Positions 8,382 to 17,380 of a stretch of DNA of 64,000 bases are shown piece by piece (positions within the stretch are counted from its first letter, which is position 1; each line of letters opens with the position of its first letter). The notes under the pieces are model-generated. The model was not told the origin of the DNA, searched no databases, and saw only the letters and a list, made by a program, of their open reading frames with translations. This DNA comes from Cyclobacteriaceae bacterium (GTDB taxonomy: Bacteria; Bacteroidota; Bacteroidia; Cytophagales; Cyclobacteriaceae), in assembly GCA_019638275.1 (NCBI GenBank), contig JAHBUC010000014.1, positions 45,862-109,861 on the forward strand, read 5' to 3'. Position numbers and translations under genes: made by a program.

Positions 8382-10946
8382 TCAACGACTGGCCCCTGAG
8401 CTGATGGTATGCCCATAGAAGATAGCATTCATCAACATTTTGTTGCTACCAAACCAAAAGGCTCTGAACGCCAGGTTTTCAGTAAAACCGACTACGCGGC
8501 CTTGACCTAATGATGAGCTCCCCGCAAACGAAGTATTTTTTAGCTTGTCCAGGCTTTCACGAGTTATGTATCCACTGATCAATGGATTAGCGGTGAACGT
8601 GCCGGGATTTCCGAATGCATTTTTTGACCGCTCCATGAATAACCCACCACTCTTGAAAACCGGAATACGGGAACTGGTGTATCCGTAAAACAAGGGATGT
8701 GACAAGTCGGCCTGTATTTCAAAAATTGCACCGCTGATAGCTTCAGCACCTGCGGTAAAGGCAATGTCGGCATATGGTTTTGGATTAGCCGATTGATCTT
8801 TTGGTTCACTTTTCTTCATATCAAATTTTCCAAGCCCCGCACTGGTTAACCAGTTTAACGCAGTTTTTTGCCCAACGATTACGCCCCCCTTTTGCACCCA
8901 TGTCTTGAGTTTTTCTTTTGTGGCATCGCTTAAACTGTTGTACGATCCGGTTGGCATGATGATGGTGTTATACCCATCGGGATTGATTCGGTTGAATACA
9001 TCAATCGGCACAAGACTAACCGGTATATGGAACCGGGTATCAAGCAAATGCCAGATCTCGCCCGCATCAAGTGAACTCACGCCCTCGCCAACCAGTAGTG
9101 CAATTTTGGGTTCGCGAAGTGTTGCAAAATTATTGCTGCCCAAACTTGAGCCTACATAATCTAACCCGGTATTGAAGGCATATACATCAACACCATCTTC
9201 TGTAGCAATTTCTTTAATGATGTACTCAACCAGATCAATACTTTTTTCCTGAATGCCCAAAGGAATGAGAATCGAGCCTGACGCAAACTTCTTTCCATCT
9301 GAATGATGGAATTCATTGTTGGCCACTTTTACACGAATACCTTTGCTTAACAAGCGATACAAGGCACGCGGTGCGTAGTAGCCGTAGGTTTCAAACACAT
9401 ACGCATACTCGCTCTTACCGCCAATAATTTTACCGAGCGGTTTTTTCGCTGCATCAAATTTATCACCCAGAAGATTTGCTGGTGAAGCTTTCACTTCATC
9501 AAAATCCAGCGCAAAAGCAAGTGGAAGTGTCCAGCTTGAAATGTCATAAAACAAACTATCCTGAAAGCGGGTACGCTTTTCAAACATGGATTTGATCAAG
9601 CGATATTGTTTTTGATTGAGCGGAACAATGTAGCTGCCATCACTTTCGTAACGCTTGCCGTTAAGGGTTTGACTGCTGCTGAGTTTAAACACGTCAATAT
9701 CGTGACGGGCGATAATTTCAGCCAGGTGATGACTTCTGTATTTATCTTGTCCTGATCCGAACACGTATGCCTTTACCGGGTCTTTGGCGGCCTCGGTCAT
9801 GTTATTTCTGAAAAACTCACGTTGATAATTCAACAGGTCTTCGCGCATGGCTTGTGCGGCTTGCAACGTTGACAGGGCTGTAGTAAACTGATTGCGTACA
9901 GTAAATGGAAATGTAAGCACACCATGAACGCTTTCCTGTGCATGCCCGCGTGAGCTGGCTTGTTCGAACAAAATACCGATGGCGCCTTGCACGTCCGGGA
10001 AGGTTGAACCTTTTCCATAGTAAAAATCATCGAAGCCTTCCTGCGTGTAATACAAGGAGCCGATCTTGTCTAATGCCTTGGCGTGGAACTCACCAATTCT
10101 TCGGGTTAGCTGAAGATTTTTCTCCGGTGTAAGCGGATGATTTCTTGAAGGTACGCCCGGTTGAAAAAAGAATGTGGCATTGGTGCCCATTTCGTGATGA
10201 TCTGTGAGAAGGGTGGGTTTCCAGGCATGAAAGCTTTTTGCCCGCGCCTGACTTTCCGGTAGTTGGGCCACCAGCCAATCGCGGTTCAGGTCGAACCAGT
10301 AGTGGTTGGACCGCCCGCCCGGCCAGGCTTCGTTATGCTCATGGTCATACGGGTCGGCTGAAATTTGCATGCCGCGCCTGGAGTTTACCCAGCTTGAAAA
10401 GCGGTGCAGACCATCGGGGTTAAAACTCGGGTCGAACAAAATCACCACATCGTCAAGCAGTTTTTCAATTTCAGGACCTTGCCCTGCCGCCAGGTGATAG
10501 ATCACTGCTAAAGCTGCATTGCTGCCACTGGCCTCATTGCCGTGAATGCTAAAACCCATGTACACCACATTGGGCATTGTCTTCGTGTCAAGGCTGGCCG
10601 AAGCTGAAGGGTCGGTTAGCTGAACGTGTTGTTTACGGATTTCCTCAATGCGTGCATGGTTTTTTGGTGATGTCACCGTGAGCAGCAGCAGTGGCCGGGT
10701 CTCATACGTGCGCCCGGTTTCCTGAATGCTGATCCGGTCGGAGGCATTGGCCACGGCATACATATAAGTCACGAGCCGGTCGTGGCTCACATGCCATTCG
10801 CCTACCTCATGCCCGATGATGGATTTCGGGGTAGGGATTGCGGGGTTATAGGTTACGCCATCAGGCAGGTAGTACGATAAATCGGGTTGGGCCACTCCGG
10901 TAAAGGCGGTGGCCATCAGGCAAAGGGCAGCGAGCAGATTTTTCAT
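8382..10946 (-). CDS. Secreted M14 zinc carboxypeptidase with C-terminal amidotransferase-like domain
   Basis: This is an exported metallopeptidase of family M14. A signal peptide covers residues 1-19 (ending TGVAQ). The zinc ligands are H135 and E138 in SIHGNEASG, and a histidine in LTDHHEMG (250/251); the substrate-binding arginines lie in NPDGLHRF and FDLNRDW, and the catalytic glutamate is probably E328 in GILFEQASSRG. After about residue 600 a Rossmann-like domain (KIALLVGEGVSS, then MPTGSYNSL and GGVIVGQKTALNWL) resembles class I glutamine amidotransferase/PfpI-like folds. At 854 aa it is twice the length of a simple carboxypeptidase, as in many Bacteroidota homologues. No type IX sorting domain is seen. 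It probably degrades peptides in the periplasm or outside the cell. Confidence 0.88.
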   Translation of the reverse strand: MKNLLAALCLMATAFTGVAQPDLSYYLPDGVTYNPAIPTPKSIIGHEVGEWHVSHDRLVTYMYAVANASDRISIQETGRTYETRPLLLLTVTSPKNHARIEEIRKQHVQLTDPSASASLDTKTMPNVVYMGFSIHGNEASGSNAALAVIYHLAAGQGPEIEKLLDDVVILFDPSFNPDGLHRFSSWVNSRRGMQISADPYDHEHNEAWPGGRSNHYWFDLNRDWLVAQLPESQARAKSFHAWKPTLLTDHHEMGTNATFFFQPGVPSRNHPLTPEKNLQLTRRIGEFHAKALDKIGSLYYTQEGFDDFYYGKGSTFPDVQGAIGILFEQASSRGHAQESVHGVLTFPFTVRNQFTTALSTLQAAQAMREDLLNYQREFFRNNMTEAAKDPVKAYVFGSGQDKYRSHHLAEIIARHDIDVFKLSSSQTLNGKRYESDGSYIVPLNQKQYRLIKSMFEKRTRFQDSLFYDISSWTLPLAFALDFDEVKASPANLLGDKFDAAKKPLGKIIGGKSEYAYVFETYGYYAPRALYRLLSKGIRVKVANNEFHHSDGKKFASGSILIPLGIQEKSIDLVEYIIKEIATEDGVDVYAFNTGLDYVGSSLGSNNFATLREPKIALLVGEGVSSLDAGEIWHLLDTRFHIPVSLVPIDVFNRINPDGYNTIIMPTGSYNSLSDATKEKLKTWVQKGGVIVGQKTALNWLTSAGLGKFDMKKSEPKDQSANPKPYADIAFTAGAEAISGAIFEIQADLSHPLFYGYTSSRIPVFKSGGLFMERSKNAFGNPGTFTANPLISGYITRESLDKLKNTSFAGSSSLGQGRVVGFTENLAFRAFWFGSNKMLMNAIFYGHTISSGASR

Positions 10947-11096
10947 GGTGTTTTAGCGTTCAGGATATGACCTTAAAGAGAGCGAACAGGCCCTTTTTAA
11001 GCAAACCTTTTACTGAGATTTTGACAAGCGGTGAAGGTCAGGCTGTTAATTAATTGTGAACAATTTTGTGGAAATAATTAAAGGCTATTTAAAACC

Positions 11097-11122
11097 ATAT
11101 CCGGTAAATCCGGATATTTTTG
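11097..11122 (+). promoter_or_regulatory. Palindrome overlapping a -7 promoter box before the TonB receptor
   Basis: ATATCCGG (11097-11104) and CCGGATAT (11110-11117) form a perfect 8-base inverted repeat around TAAAT. Its right arm runs into TATTTTTG (11115-11122), which fits the Bacteroidota -7 consensus TAnnTTTG. No clear TTTG -33 element is found at the usual distance. The palindrome could be an operator, or, because a T-run follows it, an RNA hairpin acting on transcription. The start codon lies 34 bases further on. Confidence 0.4.
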
Positions 11123-11155
11123 TTGCCATATACTAAACATCTAAATCCATAATCT

Positions 11156-14100
11156 ATGAGGAGAATTTTACTAATCACAGCCTTTGTGCTAACGGCCGTT
11201 GCCGGGGTGTTGGCGCAGGGGGTTACGACCTCGTCCATTACAGGTAGGGTACGGAGTTCAAACGGTGAAGCTCTGCCTGGAGCTTCAGTTATTGCTGTGC
11301 ATGAGCCATCTGGAACCAAGTATGGTACTGCTACATTAGCGGACGGTCGTTATAGCATTCCTGGTATGCGCGTTGGTGGTCCATATTCCGTTACAATTTC
11401 ATTTGTCGGTTATGAAACACAAAAAATTGAAAACGTTTCTTTAGTTCTTGGTGTTGCGACTAACCTGAATATTGACCTTAAGGAAGAAGGTACGCAGTTG
11501 GGAGAAGTGGTAGTGACTGCAGATAAAACCGGGGTCTTTAGTTCTGATCGTACAGGTGCAGCAACATCAATTGGTCGGGAAAGCATTAATTCACTCCCAA
11601 CTATTTCAAGAAGAATCGGAGATTTTACTCGTCTTACTCCTCAAGCCAGCGGAAACTCTTTTGCTGGTCAGGATAATCGTTTGAATAATATCACGGTTGA
11701 TGGTTCGTATTTTAATAACTCCTTTGGATTGGCTGGTCAACCTGGTGAGCGTACAAATGTGTCGCCCATTTCGTTGGATGCTATTGAACAGATTCAGGTA
11801 AATATTGCTCCATACGATGTTCGTCAAGGAAATTTTGTCGGTGCAGGTATCAACACGGTAACGCGTAGCGGTACGAACAAAGTTGAAGGTTCAGTTTATT
11901 ACCTTTTCCGCAATGACAATATGGTTGGCACTAAAGCAAAAGATCTTTCTTTCAGCCAAGGAAAATTTGATTATAAACAATTCGGTGCGCGTGTTGGTGC
12001 GCCTATTATCAAGGATAAACTTTTCATTTTTACAAGTTTTGAAAAGGAGTCATTGGTTGAGCCAGGGACCACCTTTGTTGCCAATAACGGTTCACAGGCT
12101 GTTGCTGGTAATGTTACCCGCGTGTTAGCATCTGACCTCGATGGACTAAGTACATATCTGAATCAGAATTTTGATTATCAGACTGGTCCTTATCAAGGCT
12201 ATGATCACGAGACCGGAGCTACGAAGTTTCTTGTTAAGCTCGACTATAACCTGAATGATAGAAATAAAATCAGCATTCGGTACAACCACTTGGACTCGGA
12301 TACTGATGTTCTGGTTTCAACTTCTTCCTCGCTTGGCTTTGGTAACCGTAGAGGAAACCTGAATGCTCTTAACTTCCAAAATTCGAATTATAAGATTCTT
12401 GAGAACATTCGATCCATTATAGGTGAATGGAACACCAGAATTGGTGATAATATGGCTAACAACTTGATTATTGGCTACACTTTCCAAGATGAAAGCCGTG
12501 GGTCACGTGGTAGCTTTTTTCCGTTAGTTGAAATTCTTGAAGGGACACTTCCATATACAACATTTGGTTTCGAGCCCTTTACGCCAAACAACGAGTTGCG
12601 GTATAAGACTTTCCAGCTACAAAACAACTTCACCATGTACAAGGGAGATCACACCCTTACATTTGGTTTGAGCTTTGAGCGTTATGAGTCTGAGAATGTT
12701 TTCTTCCCAGGTTCACAAAGTGTTTATGTATACAACAGCCTTGCTGATTTCTATACAGATGCCAATGACTTTCTTGCAAACCCTAACCGTACATCCTCTC
12801 CTGTTGGTTTAAGAAGATTCCAGGTTCGTTATGCAAACATTCCGGGAATGGTGAAGCCAGTTCAGCCTCTTGAGGTTATCTATGCGGGTATCTATGGTCA
12901 GGATGAATGGAAGGTTAACTCACAATTGACACTGACTGCAGGTTTACGTATTGATGTGCCTAAATTTGGCGATACTGGTTTTAGAAATACCGATGTAGAA
13001 GCCATGGATTTCATTGATGAAAATGGTAATACCAAGAAATACAGAACAGATAGACTACCTGATGCAAAGCCTTTGTTCTCGCCTCGCCTTGGCTTCAACT
13101 ATGACCTGAAAGGTGATAGGTCAACCCAGATTCGTGGTGGTACAGGTATATTTACCAGCCGTCCTGCCTATGTGTGGATTTCTAATCAGATCGGTAACAA
13201 TGGTATTCTAACAGGTTTTTATCAGGGAGACAACATCGCTGCTGGAACAGAAATTGTTGATGGTGGTCGTCCTTTTAATCCTAATCCGAATGCTTATAAA
13301 CCAGGCACAGTAACTGGAACTCCTGCGCCTTCTTATGAGCTTGCTCTTACAGAAACTGATTTTAAATTCCCTCAAATCTGGAGAACTAACATTGCACTTG
13401 ACCAAAAGTTACCTTTGGGAATTACAGGTACCTTCGATTTTATCTACAGCAAAGATGTTAATGGAGTTTACTATGTAAATGCAAACCTTGCCGAAACTGA
13501 TGCAACTTTTAATGGAGCAGATGATCGACCTCTTTATCCAGGCGGTACACCAAATAGAATAAATTCAAACATCACCAGCGCTGTTGTGTTAAAGAATCAA
13601 AATGTTGGATATTCTTACAGTGTTGCTGCCTCTTTGGAAAGGCCTTTTAGTAATGGATTTTTTGCCAAGGTTGGATATAACTATGGTGTAGCCAAGAATA
13701 CAGTTGATCCGGGGTCAATTGCTTTTGGTTCATGGAACAATAATCAGCATGCTGGCGATCCAAATAATCCAGGCGTTGGTTTCTCTGCCAATGCATCTGC
13801 TCATCGGGTGTTTGCTGCGGCTTCGTACACAAACAAAGCAGGAACAGCATTCTCCATCTTCTGGGAAGGAAGAACAATTGGAAATGCTTCCTATGTTTAT
13901 TCAGGTGATTTGAATCGGGATGGGGGTACCTCTAACGATTTAATTTACATCCCTCGCAATACAAGCGAAATGAACTTCGAACAATACACAGCTAGTGGTC
14001 GTACGTTTACTGTAGCTGAACAAGAGGCAGCGTGGGAAGCATATATTAAGCAGGATAAGTATTTGAGCAAAAACCGAGGCAAATATGCTGAACGTGGTGG

Positions 14101-14464
14101 GGTATTCTTACCAATGGTGTTCCGTGCAGACTTCAGCATGTCGCAGGATATTGTAAAGAATATTGGTGAGAATAAGAACACGCTTCAAATCAGAATGGAT
14201 ATTCTGAATGTTGGAAATCTTTTGAATAGAGATTGGGGTGTTTCTCAAAGACTTATTTCAACCACTCCTTTGGTTGTTCGTCCTGCTGCAAATGGTGGAC
14301 CTGTTGATGCCAATGGAGAGGCAATTTACAGACTGCAGAACGTAGGTAATTTACTTCTTGGTGAAACTGCTCCTGGTGAAACAGATGGTAAATCTTACCA
14401 GCAAACATTGGATGTGAACGATGTGTTCAGAATTCAATTTGGTGTTCGTTACATCTTCAATTAA
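11156..14464 (+). CDS. TonB-dependent receptor, Oar-like, with carboxypeptidase-type N-domain
   Basis: This is an outer-membrane, TonB-dependent transporter of 1102 residues. A signal peptide (ending VLAQG, about 21) is followed by a carboxypeptidase regulatory-like domain (about 28-110; SITGRVRSSNGEALPGA and FVGYETQ), the LGEVVVTADKT linker typical before the plug, a plug domain (about 130-235, with DNRLNNITVDGSYFNNSFG), and a long barrel ending in FRIQFGVRYIFN. The plug and barrel resemble Oar-type receptors rather than SusC, and no SusD gene is adjacent. The ligand is unknown; peptides or large exported products are possible. A palindrome and TAnnTTTG box lie upstream and a strong terminator downstream, so it appears to be transcribed alone. 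Confidence 0.9.
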   Translation: MRRILLITAFVLTAVAGVLAQGVTTSSITGRVRSSNGEALPGASVIAVHEPSGTKYGTATLADGRYSIPGMRVGGPYSVTISFVGYETQKIENVSLVLGVATNLNIDLKEEGTQLGEVVVTADKTGVFSSDRTGAATSIGRESINSLPTISRRIGDFTRLTPQASGNSFAGQDNRLNNITVDGSYFNNSFGLAGQPGERTNVSPISLDAIEQIQVNIAPYDVRQGNFVGAGINTVTRSGTNKVEGSVYYLFRNDNMVGTKAKDLSFSQGKFDYKQFGARVGAPIIKDKLFIFTSFEKESLVEPGTTFVANNGSQAVAGNVTRVLASDLDGLSTYLNQNFDYQTGPYQGYDHETGATKFLVKLDYNLNDRNKISIRYNHLDSDTDVLVSTSSSLGFGNRRGNLNALNFQNSNYKILENIRSIIGEWNTRIGDNMANNLIIGYTFQDESRGSRGSFFPLVEILEGTLPYTTFGFEPFTPNNELRYKTFQLQNNFTMYKGDHTLTFGLSFERYESENVFFPGSQSVYVYNSLADFYTDANDFLANPNRTSSPVGLRRFQVRYANIPGMVKPVQPLEVIYAGIYGQDEWKVNSQLTLTAGLRIDVPKFGDTGFRNTDVEAMDFIDENGNTKKYRTDRLPDAKPLFSPRLGFNYDLKGDRSTQIRGGTGIFTSRPAYVWISNQIGNNGILTGFYQGDNIAAGTEIVDGGRPFNPNPNAYKPGTVTGTPAPSYELALTETDFKFPQIWRTNIALDQKLPLGITGTFDFIYSKDVNGVYYVNANLAETDATFNGADDRPLYPGGTPNRINSNITSAVVLKNQNVGYSYSVAASLERPFSNGFFAKVGYNYGVAKNTVDPGSIAFGSWNNNQHAGDPNNPGVGFSANASAHRVFAAASYTNKAGTAFSIFWEGRTIGNASYVYSGDLNRDGGTSNDLIYIPRNTSEMNFEQYTASGRTFTVAEQEAAWEAYIKQDKYLSKNRGKYAERGGVFLPMVFRADFSMSQDIVKNIGENKNTLQIRMDILNVGNLLNRDWGVSQRLISTTPLVVRPAANGGPVDANGEAIYRLQNVGNLLLGETAPGETDGKSYQQTLDVNDVFRIQFGVRYIFN

Positions 14465-14483
14465 TAGATCTTTATTCTTTACT

Positions 14484-14514
14484 AAAAGAGGCCCTTCGGA
14501 GCCTCTTTTTTTTT
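14484..14514 (+). terminator. Rho-independent terminator after the TonB receptor
   Basis: AAAAGAGGC (14484-14492) pairs perfectly with GCCTCTTTT (14501-14509) around the loop CCTTCGGA, and the T-run extends to 14514. It lies 20 bases after the receptor stop. Confidence 0.9.
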
Positions 14515-14543
14515 ACCTGCATTATGCCTATTTTCATTCAGCT

Positions 14544-15974
14544 ATGCAGCTAACCCAACGTTTTGCGCTGGTTCTGTTTTTACTGGTTTTTGCTTCTTCC
14601 TGCGAATATTTTTCCGGTAGTAAAACAGCCGCATCACCCCCATTTTCACTTGATTTAGCTCAAATCAAGGAGCGTGGATACATTATCGCACTTATAGACA
14701 ACAACTCTTTTAGCTATTTTATTTACAAGGGCCGTTCCATGGGGTTTGAGTATGAATTGCTTAAACGATTGGCTCAGCATCTTGAAGTTGAACTGCGTAT
14801 TCGGGTCACATCGGGAGTTGAGCGTGCCATCGATCAGTTGAACAAAGGGGAAGGCGATATCCTGGCTTTTCCGTTAACCATCACGAAAGCCCGCACAGCA
14901 AAAGTTTTGTTTACGAGTCCGCAGTTTGATGCATACCAGGTATTGGTACAACGAAAACCCGATAATTGGCGACACCTTTCCCGAAGCCAGGTGAATGAGC
15001 AACTGGTTAGGCGGCCCACTCAGCTCATTGGGAAGGAAGTGTATGTAATGGCTAATTCCAGTTTCGCACAACGCCTGCAACATTTATCGGAAGAGATTGG
15101 AGGGGAGATTATTGTTCGTGAAGACAGTACCGATGCCGTAACCGAAAATCTGATTCGTGCGGTAGCGATGGGTGAAATTGAGTATACCGTTACCGATAAC
15201 ATTATTGCCCGCGTAAATGCCACGTACTACGATAACCTGGATGTGGAGACCATTCTTAGTCTGCCCCAGCAAATTGCATGGGCCGTGCGGCATACCTCAC
15301 CGGAGTTGAAAACAGAAATCGATAGCTGGTTAGCTCAAATTAAAAAGCAAGCCACGTTTATGGTGATCTATAACCGGTATTTTAACAGTCCGCGTACAAC
15401 CGTTATTCGGCTCACCAGTGATTACTCATCGTTGGGTGGAAATAAAATATCAGTTTACGATGAGTTGATCCGGGATGGCGCTGATGAATTGGGGTGGGAT
15501 TGGCGCTTGCTGGCATCTGTGGTGTATCAGGAATCGCGCTTTAATCCTTCGGGTGAATCGTGGGCGGGGGCAAAAGGGTTGATGCAACTGATGCCTGAAA
15601 CAGCGAAACGTTTTGGGGTCACTGATCCGAATAATCCACAGCAAAGTTTACGGGGAGGTGTTCGGTTCTTGAAGTACCTCGATAAGTATTGGTCGAAAAG
15701 TATTCCTGATCATGACGAGCGTTTAAAATTTGTGCTGGCCTCATATAATGCCGGGCTAACGCATATCATTGATGCCCGAAAGCTAACGGAGAAATATGGT
15801 GATGATCCAACCTCGTGGAGTGTTGTGGAGTCCTATCTGCTAAAAAAATCTGATCCTAAGTATTATCGCGATCCGGTTGTTATGGCGGGCTATTGCAAAT
15901 GTGAAGAGCCGGTAAATTACATTAAGGCTATATTAAACCGATATGAAGAGTACAAGTTGATGATTTCTTCATAG
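14544..15974 (+). CDS. mltF: Membrane-bound lytic murein transglycosylase F
   Basis: This lipoprotein cleaves peptidoglycan glycan strands to 1,6-anhydro-muropeptides in the periplasm. I chose the ATG at 14544, because it opens onto a signal peptide with the lipobox FASSC (C20); the frame extends upstream to 14421 but that part overlaps the TonB gene and its terminator. Residues about 40-270 form a solute-binding-protein-like (SBP_bac_3) regulatory domain, and from about 300 a lysozyme-like SLT domain follows, with the catalytic E330 in YQESRFNP and the signature AKGLMQLMPETA. The two-domain order and 476 residues fit MltF. It converges on kmo with only 12 bases between stops. Confidence 0.92.
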   Translation: MQLTQRFALVLFLLVFASSCEYFSGSKTAASPPFSLDLAQIKERGYIIALIDNNSFSYFIYKGRSMGFEYELLKRLAQHLEVELRIRVTSGVERAIDQLNKGEGDILAFPLTITKARTAKVLFTSPQFDAYQVLVQRKPDNWRHLSRSQVNEQLVRRPTQLIGKEVYVMANSSFAQRLQHLSEEIGGEIIVREDSTDAVTENLIRAVAMGEIEYTVTDNIIARVNATYYDNLDVETILSLPQQIAWAVRHTSPELKTEIDSWLAQIKKQATFMVIYNRYFNSPRTTVIRLTSDYSSLGGNKISVYDELIRDGADELGWDWRLLASVVYQESRFNPSGESWAGAKGLMQLMPETAKRFGVTDPNNPQQSLRGGVRFLKYLDKYWSKSIPDHDERLKFVLASYNAGLTHIIDARKLTEKYGDDPTSWSVVESYLLKKSDPKYYRDPVVMAGYCKCEEPVNYIKAILNRYEEYKLMISS

Positions 15975-15986
15975 CAAGTTTGCGGA

Positions 15987-17318
15987 TTAAAGTTTATTAA
16001 CAATGGCCTCCAGGTTAACCGATTCCCAGTTTACAAAAACTCCGGGAGACCTCATCACCTCATCCATGATTGCCTTTTGTTTTTGCCCGGTTTCCAACGC
16101 ATAGGAATAGCGCAAGTCATCACGGAAGGTAACCATTGTATATAGGGGTATCCATTTGTCAGGATATCGTTCGTGTAGTTTGGCTTCTATTTTCTTTCGA
16201 ATGATAAAATCTTCATCGTTTACCAGGTCGCGCATTTCTACAAAATTGTCTAAGGCCAGTTGGGCAATGGCATCTGCATCGGGTTTGCGTAACACTTGAA
16301 ATGCCTGCAATACTTTTTTCCATTTATCCCCATGCTCATCCAGTAACTCATTCAACACACGACAATCCTCAAAGCCGGCATTCATACCTTGACCATAAAA
16401 TGGAACAATGCCGTGAGCAGCATCTCCGATTAATAAAGTTTTATTGCGAACCCACGGATAACAACGAATCGTAACCAGGGAAGCTGTAGGATTATCACGG
16501 AAATCTTCCTGTAGCGTTGGCATCATCGCATATGCATCAGGAAAATATTTTTTAAAAAAGTGATCAATGTTTTCTGGCGAGTCGAGTTCGTCAAATGAAT
16601 TGGGTCCTTCAAAGGGAAGAAACAATGTGCAAGTGAAGGTTTTATCCGGATTGGGTAAGGCAATCAACATAAAACTATCGCGTGGCCAGATGTGTAAGGC
16701 ATTCGGCTCCATTAAAAAACTTCCATCGTCATTTGCCGGTATACGCAGTTCTTTGTAGCCATGTTCAATGTAGGTTTGCTGATATTCAAACCGATCAGTG
16801 ATTTGCATGGCACCGCGTACAGCAGAGAATGCGCCATCAGAGCCGATGATGACATCAAACGATTTATGTTTCACCGCTTCATATTCCTGAAGCGTAAGTT
16901 CTGTTTTGTTAAAATCAACCTGCAGGCATCGGTGCCCGAAAAAGAATTCAACACCGTGTTTTTCAGCTTCTGTCATGAGCGCCATATTCAACCCGCCTCG
17001 CGAAACAGAATTGATAAACTGGCCTGCTTTACCATAAGGTAATAGATTGAGTTTCCCTTGTTCATCATGAATCATGCGGCCATGCATAGGTATGGCATTT
17101 TGTTTCAGCATTTCTGCCAGCCCAACCTGCTCCAATGCACGAATACCCCTGTTGCTTAGGGCAAGGTTAATGGATCGGCCTCCTTCAATCAGGTGCTTGC
17201 GCATGTCCAATCTGCGTTCGTACACCGAAACCTTGTACCCACGTTTAGCCAAATAAATGGAAAGCAACGAGCCAACAAGTCCGGCTCCAACAATGGCGAT
17301 ATGTTTGGTTTCTTTCAT
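15987..17318 (-). CDS. kmo: Kynurenine 3-monooxygenase
   Basis: This FAD- and NADPH-dependent hydroxylase converts L-kynurenine to 3-hydroxykynurenine. The N-terminal dinucleotide fold GAGLVG is at 11-16, followed by EGGRSINLALSNRG, a KMO hallmark; the DG motif is VIGSDGAFSAVR, and the FAD-binding GDAAHGIVPFYGQGMNAGFEDC-type stretch contains the GD motif, with the GMNAGFED residues typical of KMO. The length of 443 matches. It ends the leftward run haaO, antitoxin, toxin, kynU, kmo; 62 bases separate it from kynU. Eukaryotic KMO is held by a C-terminal membrane helix; here no such helix is evident, so the enzyme may be soluble. Confidence 0.95.
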   Translation of the reverse strand: MKETKHIAIVGAGLVGSLLSIYLAKRGYKVSVYERRLDMRKHLIEGGRSINLALSNRGIRALEQVGLAEMLKQNAIPMHGRMIHDEQGKLNLLPYGKAGQFINSVSRGGLNMALMTEAEKHGVEFFFGHRCLQVDFNKTELTLQEYEAVKHKSFDVIIGSDGAFSAVRGAMQITDRFEYQQTYIEHGYKELRIPANDDGSFLMEPNALHIWPRDSFMLIALPNPDKTFTCTLFLPFEGPNSFDELDSPENIDHFFKKYFPDAYAMMPTLQEDFRDNPTASLVTIRCYPWVRNKTLLIGDAAHGIVPFYGQGMNAGFEDCRVLNELLDEHGDKWKKVLQAFQVLRKPDADAIAQLALDNFVEMRDLVNDEDFIIRKKIEAKLHERYPDKWIPLYTMVTFRDDLRYSYALETGQKQKAIMDEVMRSPGVFVNWESVNLEAIVNKL

Positions 17319-17380
17319 GGCAACTGAATCACAGCGGAATATAGATTTTCAACACAACAAAAAGACTGATAATTATCAGG

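Noticed and set aside
14421..14543. N-terminal extension of mltF
   Set aside because: It overlaps the TonB receptor gene and its terminator, and would put 41 residues before a clear lipoprotein signal.
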